Shown here: piece after piece, positions 9,690 to 18,061 of the stretch
Position numbering within the stretch: position 1 is the stretch's first letter
How the letters are laid out: each line of letters starts with the position of its first letter
From: Actinidia chinensis
Lineage: Eukaryota > Streptophyta > Magnoliopsida > Ericales > Actinidiaceae
Length of the DNA: 18,746 nucleotides
Direction: 5' to 3'
NCBI GenBank assembly: GCA_009663005.1
Contig: VIGQ01000742.1
Coordinates: 15,001-33,746 of the forward strand
The notes under the pieces: generated by a model
What the model was told of the DNA's origin: nothing
What the model saw: the letters and a program-made list of their open reading frames with translations, nothing else
Database searches by the model: none
Position numbers and translations under genes: made by a program

Positions 9690-10320
9690 GTCAGCCCACA
9701 AAATTTTTACCAACCACCACTATCCCCTCCCTTCACCTCCCAGCCCCACCATACCACACCATCACTACTGCCAACCATCACCAACACCCTTCCAACACTA
9801 ACCCACTTGCCAAAAACACTGCTACCACTACCAACCGCCGCCAACTACGATCAGAAAACCAAGACCACGACAATCACAAACCCACACGCCATTGCCACGC
9901 ATCCCCCACCGCCAAAATGCTGCCACCAACCCACCACCATCACCCATTCCGCTTTGCCACCAAACCCACCATGGCGTGAGCGGATGGCGTTGGTGGTGGT
10001 AGTGGTTGGCAAACAGGTGTGGCGGGCGGTTGGAGGCCGGCCGGCCGGTTAGGTTGTAGTTGGTGGCAGGGTGGAGGTGGGGCGTGGCAGGCCGTCGGTG
10101 GGGGTGGGGTGGCCGTGGTGGAGGTGCTGGCAATTGAAAGCATAGGTGGGGTGGTTGGTGGCCGGCAGTGGTTGGTTGGAGGGGGCAAACGTCGGCAGTT
10201 CATCGGTTAGCTACAGCAATGAGGGATGTGCCTGGCAGCCGGGCAAGCAGAGGGAGGATCGGATCCGATGGGTGGGTGGGGGTGTGGAACGTGGTTGATG
10301 GCAGTTGGTGTTGCTTGGGG
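9690..10320. repeat. GC-rich foldback island (C-rich half then G-rich half)
   Basis: The plus strand is CCACC/CCAAC-rich up to about 9968 and GGTGG/TTGG-rich afterwards, so the halves are rough reverse complements. Near the centre, GCCACCAACCCACCACCATC (from about 9918) pairs imperfectly with GGTTGGTGGTGGTAGTGGTTGGC-like sequence ending near 10010. The base composition differs sharply from the AT-rich surroundings. Open frames here (Pro/Thr/His-rich on one strand, Gly/Val/Trp-rich on the other) are by-products of the low-complexity repeat and not credible proteins. It may be the body of a foldback or MULE-like element. I could not fix its ends. Confidence 0.55.
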
Positions 10321-10395
10321 CAATGGGCTGTGAAAGTAATACAAAGTAGAGGTATTTGAGGGTTTTTAATAAAAAAAGAATAAAACAAGAATGAA

Positions 10396-10617
10396 GTGGT
10401 TATTCTCCCGCAAAAATTAGGGATTCGTTATTCCTTGGAATGGAGGAATGATGATTTCCCTTGGAGAACTCTTCATTGGATCAAAGATGAAGCCGGAATA
10501 GAAAGTAGCACATCTACTGAGGGGGCCTGCAGTTTGCATGATCTGCTCTCTTGCAGTTCTGCACTTCCAGAGAAAGTTCTAATTCTAAAACGCATAAATA
10601 GAGGTAATAAGTCCTAA
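10396..10617 (+). other. Open segment beside the foldback island, strand ambiguous
   Basis: A plus-strand frame is open for 73 codons (reading ...SLEWRNDDFPWRTLHWIKDEAG...) and reaches an AGAG|GTAATAAG donor-like site at 10602. Both other-strand readings of the same DNA are also partly open and preceded by a GCGTTTTAG acceptor-like site. The left part (GGATTCGTTATTCCTTGGAATGG) resembles ends of some plant MITEs, so the segment may be transposon-derived. Function unknown. Confidence 0.2.
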
Positions 10618-10619
10618 AT

Positions 10620-11600
10620 AAACGGTGAACAAAGAAATAGTTAAATGAACCCTATAATTCAAATAACCAATTACGCCAAGAAACATTCATTACAAGGCAT
10701 TCTTCGAAAGCGAAGCGTTGAACCTGTACAATCACACAGGAAAACCGTAACACAATATTTATTGCAATCTTGAAAAGACCTAGTGACAGAATATTGTTTC
10801 TAAAATTAAAGACAACTCAAAAGTGTTTAAAGTAAAATCGAATTCCCTCCCCGAAGGCAGATGTGACTGAAAATCAACGGGGAAAGCCAAAAACACGTAC
10901 ATGTCGGCACTATTTTTTAAAATTAACAGGTAAAACAGTAAAATCAAACAAGGGGAAAAAGACCCAAATACTCAAATAGCAATTCCTCATCAGACAAAAT
11001 TAACAGGTGAATTAAAACAGCAAAATCAAGCAACCTTCATCTTCTCTTCTCTCTCTTCTTCTTCTATCTCTCATTCTCGCTACCATCCTCAATCTGACTT
11101 CGGTCTCTTTCTTGTCTTCTGTAGAAGAAGAGTGCAAATCATTGAGAGGATCGGTTCAGGATACGAAAAGATATGTGATTCAAACAAATTTATTTCCTTA
11201 CGGGAAGAAAAGGAAAAAAAAAAAAACAGCTGGAAAATAATTACCGTTAGGAAAGTTGTTGTCCCAATTAAATATCGTAGGGAACGTATTCTTCAAAAAG
11301 TGTCATCCACTGATGCGTTCCACATTGACTTGCTTTATTGGTCATTCTCTTCTCTAAAATAAAAAAGCTGAAAAAATAAAAAAAAAAACAGATTTTCCCC
11401 CCCCCCAAAAAAAAAAAATGTAAACGTAAATTATTTTCAAATACAAGAAAAAGACAATATTTTTCAAACGTTAAAACTAAAAAAAAAATTGTTCTTTCCA
11501 TTATTGTTTGGTTGGTAGCGGCTGCAGGACGAAGGTGGTGGTGGTGGTGGGGTGGTGCGTGGATGCGATATTTGATCGTAAAAGTGAAAAAAATAAAATT
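10620..11600. other. Anonymous stretch with pyrimidine tract and GGT repeat
   Basis: There is a pyrimidine-rich tract at about 11036-11118 (CTTCTCTTCTCTCTCTTCTT...) of the sort found in plant 5' leaders, followed by a plus-strand open frame (11132-11362) that I do not recognise and that is lysine-rich low complexity. Poly-A and poly-C runs occur at 11377-11420, and a (GGT)n run at about 11533-11556. No gene is demonstrable. Confidence 0.35.
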
Positions 11601-11621
11601 AAAATTGCTCTCGAGCACAAC

Positions 11622-12115
11622 AGGCCTTAAGATTTTTTGGAGTCTAAAGTGAAGCCTCAAAATAAGACCCCTTATATATTTAACATAATCTGCAACTTAT
11701 CATAAGTATTTTAGATTTTTAAAAAAAACAAAAAATTGTAGATAGATTCAACAAGAATTCCAAGGCATTATAGGTAAAATGTTAAATCCTTACCCAATCA
11801 TAGATTACCTTAGGCAATCAATTAATAGGCAACCTAATCACCTAACCAATGTTTGGTATATTAATGCACTTGTTTTATTTTTTTATCTTGTTCGACATTA
11901 TTGACATGATAGTTTTGTATATCTCAGTTTGAACACCGAATTTTTTTGACCAACCTATTTTGGCTCATAATTGTAATTAGGTCGAAAATTATTTAATTAC
12001 CAAAAGCAATTTGAAGTGGAGGGACTAATATAGAAAGACTTATATTTTTAGGGCCATCAAAATTTTAAAAATTTTGCAGTGGCTTTCTAATTTTAGCCAC
12101 AGGCCTGCCGTGACT
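11622..12115. mobile_element. Remnant of a GGCC-ended DNA transposon (tentative)
   Basis: The left part reads CAGGCCTTAAGATTTTTTGG followed by AGTCTAAAGTGAAGCC. The right part reads GTGGCTTTCTAATTTTAGCC followed by ACAGGCCTGCCGTG. These resemble the CAGGGCCGGCCC-type inverted ends that are frequent in plant DNA-transposon derivatives (hAT-like), in decayed form. No clear 8-bp target duplication is seen, so the boundaries are approximate. Confidence 0.3.
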
Positions 12116-12335
12116 ATAAGTTATTTGATAACAATGTTTTTCAGTTTTGATTATTGATTTTTTTCCCCTTAATTTTGAGTTTTTTTGTCTTTAAAAAAAA
12201 TTATTGCTTAATCAAGATTTTATATTTTTTCGATTCTTCTTGGTGCGAGGAATCTGAAAATATATTAAAAAAAATATCAATAAAGGACAAAAAAACATTT
12301 GGGGTCTAAAATTATGTTTAATAGGTAAAAAAATT
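11875..12335 (+). repeat. Dispersed duplicate block, copy A
   Basis: This block recurs in the same orientation at 13030-13610. Shared landmarks in order are TTTTATCTTGTTCGACATTA, CAGTTTGAACA, ATTATTTAA, a GTGGC...TAGCC segment, TATTTGATAACAAT, GAGTTTTTTTGTCTTTAAAA and CTTAATCAAGATTTTATATT. Copies differ by many substitutions and indels, so the duplication is old or the copies inserted independently. No coding capacity seen. Confidence 0.75.
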
Positions 12336-12339
12336 AAGA

Positions 12340-13010
12340 TATGAAAGGAGCGAGGGAACATGATCGAGGAGAGGGCGGACCTGGTGTGGGGAGGACTTGA
12401 AGGTTTTCACCGGGACCGTTAGAATGGAATATATATTCTTGGAATCTAGTCTGTTACGGCACGGAATTACGAGGGGATAATAGGGCTCACGGTGGTCCGC
12501 GAAACCGACTGCAGTAGAGTTGGGTGAGTGTGTGCCCGGGGAGTGGGGATACTAGGTAAGTGCAGTTACTTAGGGATAAGTGTCTTTATTCCGACGCGAT
12601 GTTGAAATTACATAAAACCACCCTAATTTTGTGGCGCGGGCCTATGCTCGCGACGAACCTCGTTTCGTCTCAGAAAACACTTTTGACCGTTGGCTGAGGG
12701 GTTGTGGGATTGTAGAGGCGGGTCTCGGGTACGGAAAAATTTTATGGAAAATTACATTAAACTCCCTCAAAACTTGCCTAATGCCACCGACGGAAAGGAA
12801 GTTTCGTAACTTTGTGAGTAAAATGTCCGGGCCTTACACACCAAGGGGGAAAGAAAGATTATAACGTTTTGTATTAGCTTAGGAAAATGATTGAATTGAA
12901 AAAAAAAATATAAGAAATTTAGTAAAAGGTTGAAAAAATGGAGAGAATCTATTGGTAGAAACTGGGGAGATTAATATTGTATAAATTCGGACATATAAAA
13001 GAGTTGAGTC
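12340..13010. other. GC-richer insert between the two duplicate blocks
   Basis: This stretch (core 12345-12860) has a clearly higher GC content and CpG content than its flanks (CGCGGGCC, GCTCGCGACGAA, GGTCCGCGAAACCG). It contains two related short segments, AAATTACATAAAACCACCCT near 12607 and AAATTACATTAAACTCCCTC near 12750, each followed by a GACG...GTTTCGT motif, suggesting an internal tandem duplication as in LTR or satellite DNA. A plus-strand open frame (12631-12864) is not recognisable. I think it is retroelement-derived but cannot name it. Confidence 0.4.
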
Positions 13011-13029
13011 GCCTTTAAAATTATGAAAT

Positions 13030-13610
13030 TTATTTTTTATCTTGTTCGACATTATTGATCATGATAGTTTTCATAATTTCAGTTTGAACATCAAATTTTT
13101 TGACCACCTATTTTAGACTCATAATTATATTAGGTCAAAAATTATTTAACCTAAGCCACCACTTTAGGCTCCAAAAATTTTTAAGCCCTGAAAATATAAG
13201 TCCTTTATCTATTAGGCCTCTAATCAAATGATTGGAGGCCTAATAAGATAAAGGACTTAGATGTTTCAGGGACATAAAAAATTTAAAATAATTGGGAGTC
13301 TAACGCGGTGGCTTGTTTTTTTCTAATTTAGCCCCACGGCCATTCCTGACTGATGAGTATTTGATAACAATAGTTTTCAGTTTGCGGTTATTGAACTTTT
13401 TTTTCCGCTTATTTTGTGAGTTTTTTTGTCTTTAAAAAAAAAATGCTTAATTTGCGCTTAATCAAGATTTTATATTTTTTCAATTCTCTTGAAGATAAGA
13501 AAATCTAAAAAAATATATTAAAACAAAAATAATTCAAAAAAGAAATCAATAAAGACAAAAACACGTTTGGGGGGCTGGGGTGAAAATTTTGTTTAATTCT
13601 TAGTAAATTT
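13030..13610 (+). repeat. Dispersed duplicate block, copy B
   Basis: This is the second copy of the block at 11875-12335, in the same orientation and order. It is longer because it contains the complete hairpin at 13154-13312, of which copy A has only the right arm. Confidence 0.75.
13154..13312. repeat. Long imperfect inverted repeat (hairpin)
   Basis: The left arm (13154-13226, starting GCCACCACTTTAGGCTCC) pairs with the right arm (about 13229-13312, ending AATAATTGGGAGTC then GCGGTGGC), leaving a loop of only a few bases around AATG. The inner part is nearly perfect: TATCTATTAGGCCTCTAATCA against GATTGGAGGCCTAATAAGATA. Transcription of either strand would give a long stem-loop. It most likely represents head-to-head ends of the same DNA transposon as in copy A. 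Confidence 0.85.
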
Positions 13611-13790
13611 TTTCTGAAATTAGTTGATTTTTTTATATTTTTAAAAATTTTTCTCGTCAAGAAAAATAAAAAAAATATAAAAATGTTGATCAAACGGTAA
13701 AAAAAAATATTTTAAAAAAACAAAAAAACTAAAAATCAAAAAAAAAAAAAAATCCACAAAACCAATATTGTGTGCATGTTAGGGTGAGCT
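13611..13790. other. A/T homopolymer-rich stretch
   Basis: This is low-complexity poly-A and poly-T sequence, including a run of A near 13739-13751. No gene or repeat structure beyond this. Confidence 0.5.
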
Positions 13791-13924
13791 TGTGGTGAGC
13801 ATAGTTATCATGGCCCACAAAGCCTGCCCCAACAACCCATTTGATACAAGACTGGGGGGAACTTTTATGGATGGCGAATGTAGTGTGGGCATGGACACGT
13901 AAGTAGGCCCATTATGCAAATCAC

Positions 13925-13950
13925 AACCACCCACACCCACACCCACAAAC
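13925..13950. repeat. CCCACA simple repeat
   Basis: This is a short tandem array of CCCACA units just outside the left end of the MITE. Confidence 0.7.
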
Positions 13951-13961
13951 ATTGGTAGTTT

Positions 13962-14143
13962 GCTATGGGTACTCCATTTGGGTACCCCAAATCCCACAAT
14001 AAGGAGAGAGACAAAGAGGGTGGGCTCCACAAAATTAGGGTGGGCTCCACACATTTGGGGAGGGTGTGTAGGGGTCACTCTCTCTTGGTCCCTCTCTATC
14101 CTAGGTGTGCATTTGCGGGTACCCCAAATGGGGTACCCATAGC
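13962..14143. mobile_element. MITE with GCTATGGGTACCCC terminal inverted repeats
   Basis: The left end GCTATGGGTACTCCATTTGG (13962 on) is the inverted counterpart of the right end CCAAATGGGGTACCCATAGC (finishing at 14143). The 182-bp element has no coding capacity, though its GC-richer content leaves frames open on both strands. Internally it holds a direct repeat of GGGTGGGCTCCACA at about 14019 and 14039. No certain target duplication can be called; the bases outside are T-rich on both sides. It is a non-autonomous DNA transposon, superfamily unresolved. Confidence 0.75.
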
Positions 14144-14288
14144 ATTTTCTAGTATATATTATATATATATGAGCTATATTAATTTCACTCAATGACATCA
14201 GAATCATGAATGTACATCATTTTCATGGTACCACATCTCCTATAGCCTGAATAAATCTAAAAATAACTATTCATATTGCAGTTTATAA

Positions 14289-14528
14289 AAAATTAGTTTA
14301 AACGGCAAATCCATTAAGCAGGAAAGTACAACACGACGTTGTAAATCAACAGACAAATACGACAAACTCGAGGAGACAGGCTTCGGACTTTCAGAGGAAA
14401 ATCTTGAATTAATTTCAAGGACAAGATCAAAGTATCGGTTCACAATTGGAGAACCCACAATACCTATTCTCAAACAAATTCTCGAAATACACAAACAACT
14501 TTGGAAAAACACAAGACTCGCATTTTAG
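14289..14528 (+). other. Open on both strands, 79 codons without ATG on plus
   Basis: The plus strand is open from 14289 to a TAG at 14526-14528, with a hydrophilic reading (DKLEETGFGLSEENLELIS, RTRSKYRFTIGEPTIP). The minus strand is open over almost the same DNA (14267-14512) and reads GIVGSPIVNRYFDLVLE. Neither is recognised and neither has convincing splice borders. It lies about 370 bp beyond the last recognisable exon of the dehydrogenase pseudogene and does not match the end of that family. Confidence 0.22.
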
Positions 14529-15172
14529 GGAACTTCATATGGCGTTGGGAACTTAGGATCTATTTGGACCTTCACCCCTCTTGTCCAATCTCCTTGCATC
14601 CGACCAATTTCTGAATAAAAACGGCATTAGCCATTAAAGACGGCATAAAAAAAACTCTCGTTCTTGAAAAAAAAATCAGAACTAACAAAAAATAAGACCG
14701 GCTCAACAATCTCAAGTTATAAATAGAGTCCTAAGCTATAATGAAATGGTTTTCCCTCACTGTGTATTAAACAACGCTAAGTGTGGTTTGGGGGGTTGAC
14801 CTTTAAAGACAGCAAAAAGAAAAAACCATATGCAATAACTGAATGAAATATCCCCAATCGAAAATAAAGAAAAAACCAAAAAAGAAATAAATAACAACAT
14901 TTCTACAGAACAATTGCCTTGGAGTTATGTCCAAGTACGAAACCCCATTGCAGGGGGGAAGTATCCAAAAACTGCAGTCTCGATTCACGGGCAGCTTTTC
15001 TTCCCCTAAGCCATCCCCTCAAAAGCATAGCAGCACTGAGATGTGTTGCTAAAAGGGTTGCTTATCCTGCATAGTAGACCTTATACGCGATAACATTCAC
15101 ATAAATTTATGAAATGAAAGCATTCATATCACCAGAGGAAAAAGGCAAATTGAACTATTCAGGAAATTCAAC

Positions 15173-15225
15173 CTGCCCAGCAATATCTGGTGCAGGACCA
15201 TGTATCGGTTCGAACAATCAGGGTC
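15173..15225 (-). pseudogene. IMDH: Best-preserved exon of the dehydrogenase pseudogene
   Basis: The exon is bounded by TTAATTTGCAG and GGGCAG|GTTGAA. With the preceding exon supplying the first G of a codon it reads G-P-stop-LFEPIHGPAPDIAGQ. The family normally has GPGLFEPIHGSAPDIAGQ, so the stop is a GGA-to-TGA change and one Ser reads Pro. The intron position directly after the GQ pair suits plant genes of this family. Confidence 0.85.
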
Positions 15226-15721
15226 CTGCAAATTAATAGTTGCCGGAAAGGGGGGACAAAAAACATAATTCAACTTACATGATAACTCCCATATTTTAGT
15301 AAAAGAGGAATACCAAAAAAAAAGGTCTGAAACAAGCCACTCAAAAAACTAAAATTCTCGCAATACCCGTTCGACCAAGATAGCAGAGGAAAGCATCCCA
15401 ATACTTCCAGTATCATTGACGCCTCATCCGATAAAAATATCACCAAAATATTGTGGGTCACAATCGTGTCAAACTGAAACATTTGGCAATTACAAAGATA
15501 GGGACCACAAGGTTTCTCAATGTGCTCTGAATTAGCAGAAACAGACGTGAACAGCAGAAAACATACACAAAAAAACTTTTTAGTTAAGAATACGCCAAAA
15601 ACCTGTTTTGGATTACGAACAAGAAGCATTGCAGAAGTCTCAATCATACAGGTGAGTGAGTTTCACATCAGGGTTTATTAAGAGGCTATTGCCGTTATCT
15701 TTTTCCTCCAAGCATTGATGC

Positions 15722-16865
15722 ATGGACAATCAAAGAAAATGGAACTTTCATCAACAATGGCTATGTAGTTCAAACTTGAACTTAGTCATTGGACCAATCC
15801 ACAGATAAAGAACTTCATCAATATGGCATTTGTAGTTCAACTTTAGGCCTATGAAGATAACTGTATGCAAGTTCCAGAAAAGAAAAGGACGCTAATATAA
15901 TTTTGTTGTACTGCCTATGTTGATTCATTTTCTACGCCCACAAACTTGTTGCAAGGGGGAGTCCAATATAACCAAGGCGGCTAAGCTTCTTGCCCCCTGT
16001 TGGTGTCTCAAATGAAAAGTTCTTTGGAAAGAAAACTTCGAGGAATATCATCGTGAGGTTGTGGGAAAAGAGATGATTGACTTATGTTCAAAACACTTCG
16101 CCATACATTGCCCTTTATTTTTTAGTGTGTGGAGACATATAATTGACCTTACGACTCAAAGCCTATAGGACATCGCTTAACCTTAAAGGTGTTCATTCAA
16201 ATGGTTTGCAACGAACTATTCTCACAAGCAAGATTCACAAATAGCGTGTGACTTCCACATAATTTACAGCTTATTTATATTTTTTTGTGGGCTTACTACA
16301 TGGGAAAATGCTTAACTTAATTGAAACAAAGTTGACTTTATAAAGAAAAAGAAGATACCAAGAGGAAAGATCTTGACAGAACAGCAAGCAGAATCCAAAC
16401 CAAAAAAAATAAAAGAGAAGAAAAAAAGTGTTTCTCAAACACAACCCTTATGGGAGGACACCCCTGGGCCAAACTTTGCCATGTACAAAATCTAACCTCT
16501 TCTCATTAAATTCATAATTACCAACTTCACATTACAGCAGTGGTTAAGAAAAAGAATGCACAAAAAAATATGCGTCATACATCCAAGGTAAGACATAGGA
16601 AACAGAGCTCAATCATGGAAGCCAACCAACATGAATAAGTTGCAGCATCATGATATCATCAATTACCGTACTAAAAAAATAGTTCGGAGACCAGCAAATT
16701 CATTGCTTATATTTCTATCTTTGGGATGTTTAGGATAGTGGTACAATGTAAATTTCACCAAAAAATACCTTAAATTGAAAAAAGGGATTACCATAGATAA
16801 TAAAAACATTAAAAGCATGACTGTTTCTTCAAAGGATAAACACAAATTACAAACAGTTGAAGCTA
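15722..16865 (-). other. Enlarged intron of the pseudogene
   Basis: This is about 1.14 kb between the LCSVD..LE exon and the MLWRK exon. The donor (TTGGA|GTAGCT) is intact, but the expected AG before the next exon has become ATG. No transposon ends can be shown inside. A stretch near 15950-16110 reads open on the plus strand (EYHREVVGKEMIDLCSKHF) but is not recognised. Confidence 0.4.
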
Positions 16866-16956
16866 CTCCAAGGAAATTTGATTATCAACAGAACAGAGTT
16901 TCCCACGCCGCTTCGAGCAGTCTCTAATGGCAATGCGAGCCAATTCGATTCAATCT

Positions 16957-17549
16957 ATCAAAAAAAGGTGGTCAGAACAAACAAAATTATGGAGAAATTA
17001 AGGTATACACAAAAACATAGACTAACAAAGGTAAAAAGGCATCTTCAGGGGATGCTAGGAAAACATAAATTCTCAGTCAGAAAGAGGATTCTTTAGTTAT
17101 GTTTGTGCAAATTAATCCCACTTTAAAAAAAATTAAAAAAATACAAAAGCAGTTACGTCGAATCTAGGTTTTGGATTATTTCCATTTCCTGATGTTAGCA
17201 ATGTACAGCGGTTCAAATATGATCATTTTCTTCTTGAGAACTTTTACTGTTTTTCATCATGTGGGAGTTAGAATTAATTCCCATTTATTTACTTCTATCC
17301 ATATGGGGGTGGTATGTACTCCGCTACAAAATTTATTTTGTACACAGCAAGAGGTTCAGTTTTTCTCTTAATGGTCTGGGTGTCGGTTTATATAGTTTTA
17401 ATGGACCAACATTAAATTTTGAAACATTAGCCAATCAATCGTATCCTGTGGCATTGTAAATACTAAATAATATTATTTATTGGATTTTTTATTGCTTTTG
17501 CTGTCAAATTAATGATTATACCCTTTACATACATGGTTACCAGATACCT
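16957..17549. other. No feature found; expected upstream exons absent
   Basis: The region upstream of the first recognisable pseudogene exon should hold the exon for YFGKPRG...GFNTEVYAAHE and earlier ones. I searched both strands by eye for those motifs and found none. Small open frames at 16857-17096 and 17171-17459 (plus) overlap the pseudogene or are unrecognised. Confidence 0.4.
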
Positions 17550-18061
17550 AGGAAGCACGGACACAACGTTTAGGGTGACGTATACGTGTCGGACACATGC
17601 GGACACGGTAGGTGGGTGTTCTATTTTTTAAATAATTTTTTTAAGCCCCCCAATGGACAACGTCTGAGACACGAGGGAACACGTCGGAGGACAATTTTTA
17701 AGCAATGGGACATGTCTGAAACTACTCTTTTTGTTTTTTTTATTTGGAGGGTGGTTTTTTTTTTCGTTTGAAAGTAGGATGTTGTTCGTCATGCTGTTAG
17801 GTATTATTGAATTAAATATACTGACTGTAGCGGATGATAATCATTTTAACTTGTGTCTTTCTCTATGCTTGATGAGATGATGCATTGAGACATATCTGCG
17901 TATTTTCGTTGTATTTTGATGTAAATTTATATACAGAAAAAATACAAAATATATAAAAATAATAACTAATTTTTTGTCGTGCCCCCGCGTATATGTGTCC
18001 TCCATATTCAAAATTGCCGTGTATCGTGGTTGTCCATGTCCGTGTCCGTATCGTGCTTCTT
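17550..18061. mobile_element. Foldback or MULE-like element with GAAGCACGGACAC ends
   Basis: The left end reads AGGAAGCACGGACACAACG, with further GTGTCGGACACATGCGGACA just inside. The right end reads TGTCCATGTCCGTGTCCGTA followed by TCGTGCTTCT. Reverse-complemented, the right end gives AGAAGCACGATACGGACACG, matching the left. Repeated GGACACG/CGTGTCC words lie near both ends and the middle is AT-rich. This ACGAAGCACGGACACG pattern is a familiar non-autonomous transposon family in plant genomes. Flanks (AGATACCT and AGCTACTC) are only partly alike, so no target duplication is claimed. Confidence 0.6.

Larger units (their letters stand above)
14898..16956 (-). pseudogene. IMDH: 3-isopropylmalate dehydrogenase pseudogene, introns retained
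   Basis: The parent enzyme is the plastid NAD-dependent beta-decarboxylating dehydrogenase of leucine synthesis. Minus-strand exons appear in family order. At 16866-16956 are ARIA, KRRGKLCSVD and LE. At 15603-15721 are SMLW, RKKITAIAS, PDVKLTHLY and AMLLVRNPKQ. At 15367-15473 are FDTIVTHNI and LSDEASMI, with GMLPSAS after frame correction. At 15173-15225 are LFEPIHGPAPDIAGQ. At about 14898-15066 are DK.NPLATHLSAAMLL, GLGEEKAAR, ETAVLDT and a remnant of GFRTGDI. Acceptors (TTTCAG, TTTGCAG, ATGCAG) and GT donors survive at most borders. Damage includes a TGA replacing the Gly before LFEP, and base gains or losses in four other exons. The DKANV motif with the catalytic Lys is altered to DNQIS-like. 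The exons for roughly the first half of the enzyme are missing, and the C-terminal KLVGCKEMGEE part is unrecognisable. This is a duplicated, non-functional copy. Confidence 0.88.

Noticed and set aside
9656..10210. Several open frames encoding proline/threonine/histidine-rich or glycine/tryptophan-rich proteins
   Set aside because: They overlap on both strands in a low-complexity GC-rich foldback; composition alone explains the lack of stops.
11036..11118. Pyrimidine tract considered as a gene's 5' leader and promoter
   Set aside because: No identifiable coding exon follows on the plus strand and no convincing TATA box precedes it; recorded only within the anonymous region.
11268..11660. A 130-codon minus-strand open frame
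   Set aside because: It is made of poly-T, poly-G and GGT-repeat translations (Phe runs, His run); no family resemblance.
12631..12864. Plus-strand 77-codon open frame in the GC-rich insert
   Set aside because: No recognisable domain; it covers the internal duplicated words of probable retroelement DNA.
13779..14207. A 142-codon minus-strand open frame, the second-longest in the window
   Set aside because: It spans the MITE with its inverted ends and a CCCACA array; the peptide is a translation of repeat sequence.
15270..15647. A 125-codon minus-strand open frame as a new protein
   Set aside because: It is two dehydrogenase exons read through the intron between them (LVRNPKQ and FDTIVTHNI...LSDEASM are visible inside).
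17213..17230. GCGGTTCAAATATGA resembling a tRNA T-loop
   Set aside because: No acceptor, D-loop or anticodon stem can be paired upstream. The similar GGTTCGAAC at about 15208 belongs to the dehydrogenase exon.
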